Part shown: one piece after another, positions 40,753 to 42,651 of the stretch
How the letters are laid out: each line of letters begins with the position of its first letter
Position numbering within the stretch: the first letter of the stretch is position 1
NCBI GenBank assembly: GCA_038202925.1
Contig: JBBREM010000007.1
Location: forward strand, 1 to 42,651
Direction: 5' to 3'
Source: JAEVZK01 sp038202925
GTDB taxonomy: Bacteria; Armatimonadota; Fimbriimonadia; Fimbriimonadales; Fimbriimonadaceae
DNA: 42,651 nucleotides
Notes under the pieces: model-generated
Seen by the model: only the letters and a program-made list of their open reading frames with translations
What the model was told of the DNA's origin: nothing
The model's database searches: none
Translations under genes and position numbers: made by a program

Positions 40753-42399
40753 ATGTCCTTGGTTCAAGTGGTCGCGCTAGGTGGCGTTGGCGAGATCGGC
40801 AAAAACTGCACCGTCGTGCAGCAGGACGACGACATCGTCGTCATCGACTGCGGCCTCAGCTTTCCCAATGAGGAGATGCTTGGGATCGACATCGTGGTCC
40901 CGGATTTCACCTTCCTGCTCGAGAACAAGGAGAAGATTCGCGGCATCTTCATCACCCACGCCCACGAGGACCACGTCGGCGGACTGCCGTATCTGCTGAG
41001 CCAGATTAAGGTGCCGCTCTACATGAGCGAGCTCGCCACCGCGCTCGTATCGACCAAGCTGGACGAGAAGATCGGCCTGAAGAATGTCGACATCCGGACG
41101 TTCAAGCCGGGGGACGTGATCAAGGCGGGCTCGCTGAGCGTGGAGACGGTGCGGATCACCCACTCCATCCCCGAGACGTGCTGCATGGCGGTCAACACCA
41201 AGCACGGCTATCTCTTTTTCACCGCCGACTTTAAGTTCGACTTCACGCCCGTCGATCACAAGCTGACCAACATCACCCGCATCGGCGAGATCGGCCGCGA
41301 AGGCGTGCTTTGTCTGTTCTCGGACTCGACGAACGTCGAGCGCACCGGGTGGGGGCCGAGCGAGCGGACGGTGAAGGAAGGGCTGCTCAAGGTCTTCGCT
41401 GAAGCGCCGGGCCGCGTGCTCCTCACGACGTTTGCGAGCAACATCCACCGCATGCAGCAGCTCTGCGAAGCCGCCGCCGAGACGGGCCGCAAGGTGGCGG
41501 TGGTCGGCCGGCGCATGGAGCAGAATCTCGAAACCTGCACGCGCCTCGGCTACCTGAAAATCCCCAAGGACGTGAAGATCAACCTCGACGAGATGTCGCG
41601 CTACCCGGACAACCAGATCGCGATCCTCACCACCGGCAGCCAAGGCGAACCGATGAGCGCGCTGGTGCAGATGTCGAAGGGCACTTACGGGCGGCTGCAG
41701 ATCAAAAACGGCGACACGTTGATCTACTCGGCGCGCCCCATCCCCGGCAACGAGGGCGCAATCTGGCGCACCATCAACCGCCTCTTCCGGCAGGGCTGCA
41801 ACGTGATCTACGAATCGGCGACGCCGATCCACGTCTCCGGCCATGCGTACCAGGAAGAGCTGAAGATGATGATGAATCTGACGCGGCCGTACTACGTCGC
41901 GCCGGTCCACGGCGAGCCGCGCCACCAGTATCTCTACAACGAGATCGCGGGCGGCATGGGTTACCCGGACCATCGCATTTTCACGATGGAAGCAGGCGTA
42001 CCTCTGATCTTCGGGGAGCAGGAGGCTCACTTCGGCGAGCAGGTGCCGTGCGGCCGCGTGCTGGTCGACAACTCAGGCACGCCGGGAGTGCCTGATGAGG
42101 TGCTGCGAGACCGCTACAACGTGGCGAACGACGGCCTCATCGTCGTGACCATCGCGATCGACCCCGAGCGAGGCGAGCTGGCCGGCGATCCGATCATCCA
42201 GGCCAAAGGCTTCCACGGCCCCGAGGGGCTGATTGACCAGGCGTTCGACGCGCTGGTCGATGTGCTCCAGAACTTGTCGAAGGACGAGATTCGCGATACC
42301 GGCCGGGTGCGCCACGACGCGCAAGACATCGTGCGGCGCTTCGTGAACAAGCGCACGTCGCTTCGCCCGCTCGTGCTGCCGACGATCGTCGAAGTCTGA
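40753..42399 (+). CDS. rnj: Ribonuclease J
   Basis: A 548-residue metallo-beta-lactamase/beta-CASP nuclease that degrades and processes RNA from the 5' end and inside. Motifs: 'VVALGGVGEIGKNCTVVQ', the metal motif 'ITHAHEDHVGG', 'FTADFKFD', 'LFSDSTNVER' and the beta-CASP 'TTFASNIHRMQQL' to 'VSGHAYQEELKMMMNLTRPYYVAPVHGEPRH'. The C-terminal domain ('DALVDVLQNLSKDEIRDTGRVRHDAQDIVRRFVNKRTSLRPLVLPTIVEV') is complete. It follows the GIY-YIG element by 78 bases, so its promoter is right beside or inside that element's right end. Confidence 0.96.
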   Translation: MSLVQVVALGGVGEIGKNCTVVQQDDDIVVIDCGLSFPNEEMLGIDIVVPDFTFLLENKEKIRGIFITHAHEDHVGGLPYLLSQIKVPLYMSELATALVSTKLDEKIGLKNVDIRTFKPGDVIKAGSLSVETVRITHSIPETCCMAVNTKHGYLFFTADFKFDFTPVDHKLTNITRIGEIGREGVLCLFSDSTNVERTGWGPSERTVKEGLLKVFAEAPGRVLLTTFASNIHRMQQLCEAAAETGRKVAVVGRRMEQNLETCTRLGYLKIPKDVKINLDEMSRYPDNQIAILTTGSQGEPMSALVQMSKGTYGRLQIKNGDTLIYSARPIPGNEGAIWRTINRLFRQGCNVIYESATPIHVSGHAYQEELKMMMNLTRPYYVAPVHGEPRHQYLYNEIAGGMGYPDHRIFTMEAGVPLIFGEQEAHFGEQVPCGRVLVDNSGTPGVPDEVLRDRYNVANDGLIVVTIAIDPERGELAGDPIIQAKGFHGPEGLIDQAFDALVDVLQNLSKDEIRDTGRVRHDAQDIVRRFVNKRTSLRPLVLPTIVEV

Positions 42400-42412
42400 T
42401 CTCGGCGGGGAT

Positions 42413-42605
42413 AAACACGGAGCCGGTTTCAACGCAGAGGAGCGGAGAAGCGGAGAAAGAAGTTGGGCGGACCTCCGCGATCCATCTGCCCTCCCTTCTT
42501 CTCCGCGTCTCCGAGTCTCTGCGTTGAAAAGATATCTGGCAGAAGCACGGAATGAATTCAAAGTGCCGAAACAGTGGCTATCCCGTTCCTCCGTTCCTCC
42601 GTGTT
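42413..42605. repeat. Palindromic intergenic repeat, AACACGGAGG type
   Basis: AAACACGGAGCCGGTTTCAA and CGCAGAGGAGCGGAGAAGCG face CTTCTCCGCGTCTCCGAGTC and CCGTTCCTCCGTGTTGATCG. Second copy of the family at 25919-26060. Beyond it, to the window end, nothing is recognised. Confidence 0.75.
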
Positions 42606-42651
42606 GATCGGAGTCCGCAACTGAAGCCTAAACCCGGCAATTCGCCCTTCC

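Overview
The window looks like a chromosomal segment of a GC-rich (roughly 60 percent or more) free-living bacterium. The best guess is Armatimonadota, Fimbriimonadia-like: there is a type IV pseudopilin-like protein with the H-X9-DG style C-terminus common in Armatimonadota and Planctomycetota, small two- and three-gene operons, and housekeeping genes scattered rather than in classical clusters. This placement rests on family knowledge and overall impression, not on a search.

Layout. 1-2.6 kb: the end of a discoidin-like protein, tRNA-Arg(TCT), and a TetR regulator coupled to an S41 peptidase. 2.6-5.3 kb (minus): fabD-fabG and a pseudopilin-like protein. 5.9-8.7 kb: a large unrecognised coiled-coil protein overlapping dapF. 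8.9-14 kb: a PQQ-type beta-propeller protein, dprA, nagA, adenosine deaminase and a CoA-binding protein. 14-18 kb: an FnIII remnant, an AT-rich island, cinA and a PoxB-type pyruvate oxidase. 18-24 kb: an M28 peptidase and BNR-propeller protein pair, then a CHASE/HAMP/PAS/GGDEF diguanylate cyclase. 24-28.5 kb: pyrG, a small anchored protein, a lipoprotein, rpsF-ssb and lspA. 28.4-34.2 kb: ileS, pyk, an FtsB/DivIC-like protein and a secreted protein. 34.3-40.1 kb: a 26-residue membrane peptide, comM/yifB, a 22-codon ORF, a 2-hydroxyacid dehydrogenase, purK and two poorly known proteins. 40.2-42.4 kb: a broken GIY-YIG nuclease gene inside inverted repeats, then RNase J.

The genes are mostly metabolism and information processing: fatty acid synthesis, lysine/peptidoglycan precursor, amino sugar and purine recycling, CTP, DNA uptake (dprA, comM, cinA), translation and RNA decay. 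No prophage, CRISPR array, restriction-modification system or biosynthetic cluster was seen.

The unusual content is the repeat load. (1) Palindromic elements of about 90-140 bp with TTGTCATCC-type ends occur many times; one longer 424-bp version carries a GIY-YIG nuclease gene between inverted repeats matching at 30 of 31 bases, suggesting a nuclease-linked mobile repeat family. (2) REP-like hairpins headed by GTAG, including an inverted pair with compensatory base changes, supply the stop codons of three genes. (3) Heptanucleotide arrays (GGATTGT, GGATTTT, CCCAATA types) fill intergenic gaps and have entered fabG, ileS and purK without breaking the frame. (4) Two further palindromic families occur between genes. 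All repeat comparisons were made by eye.
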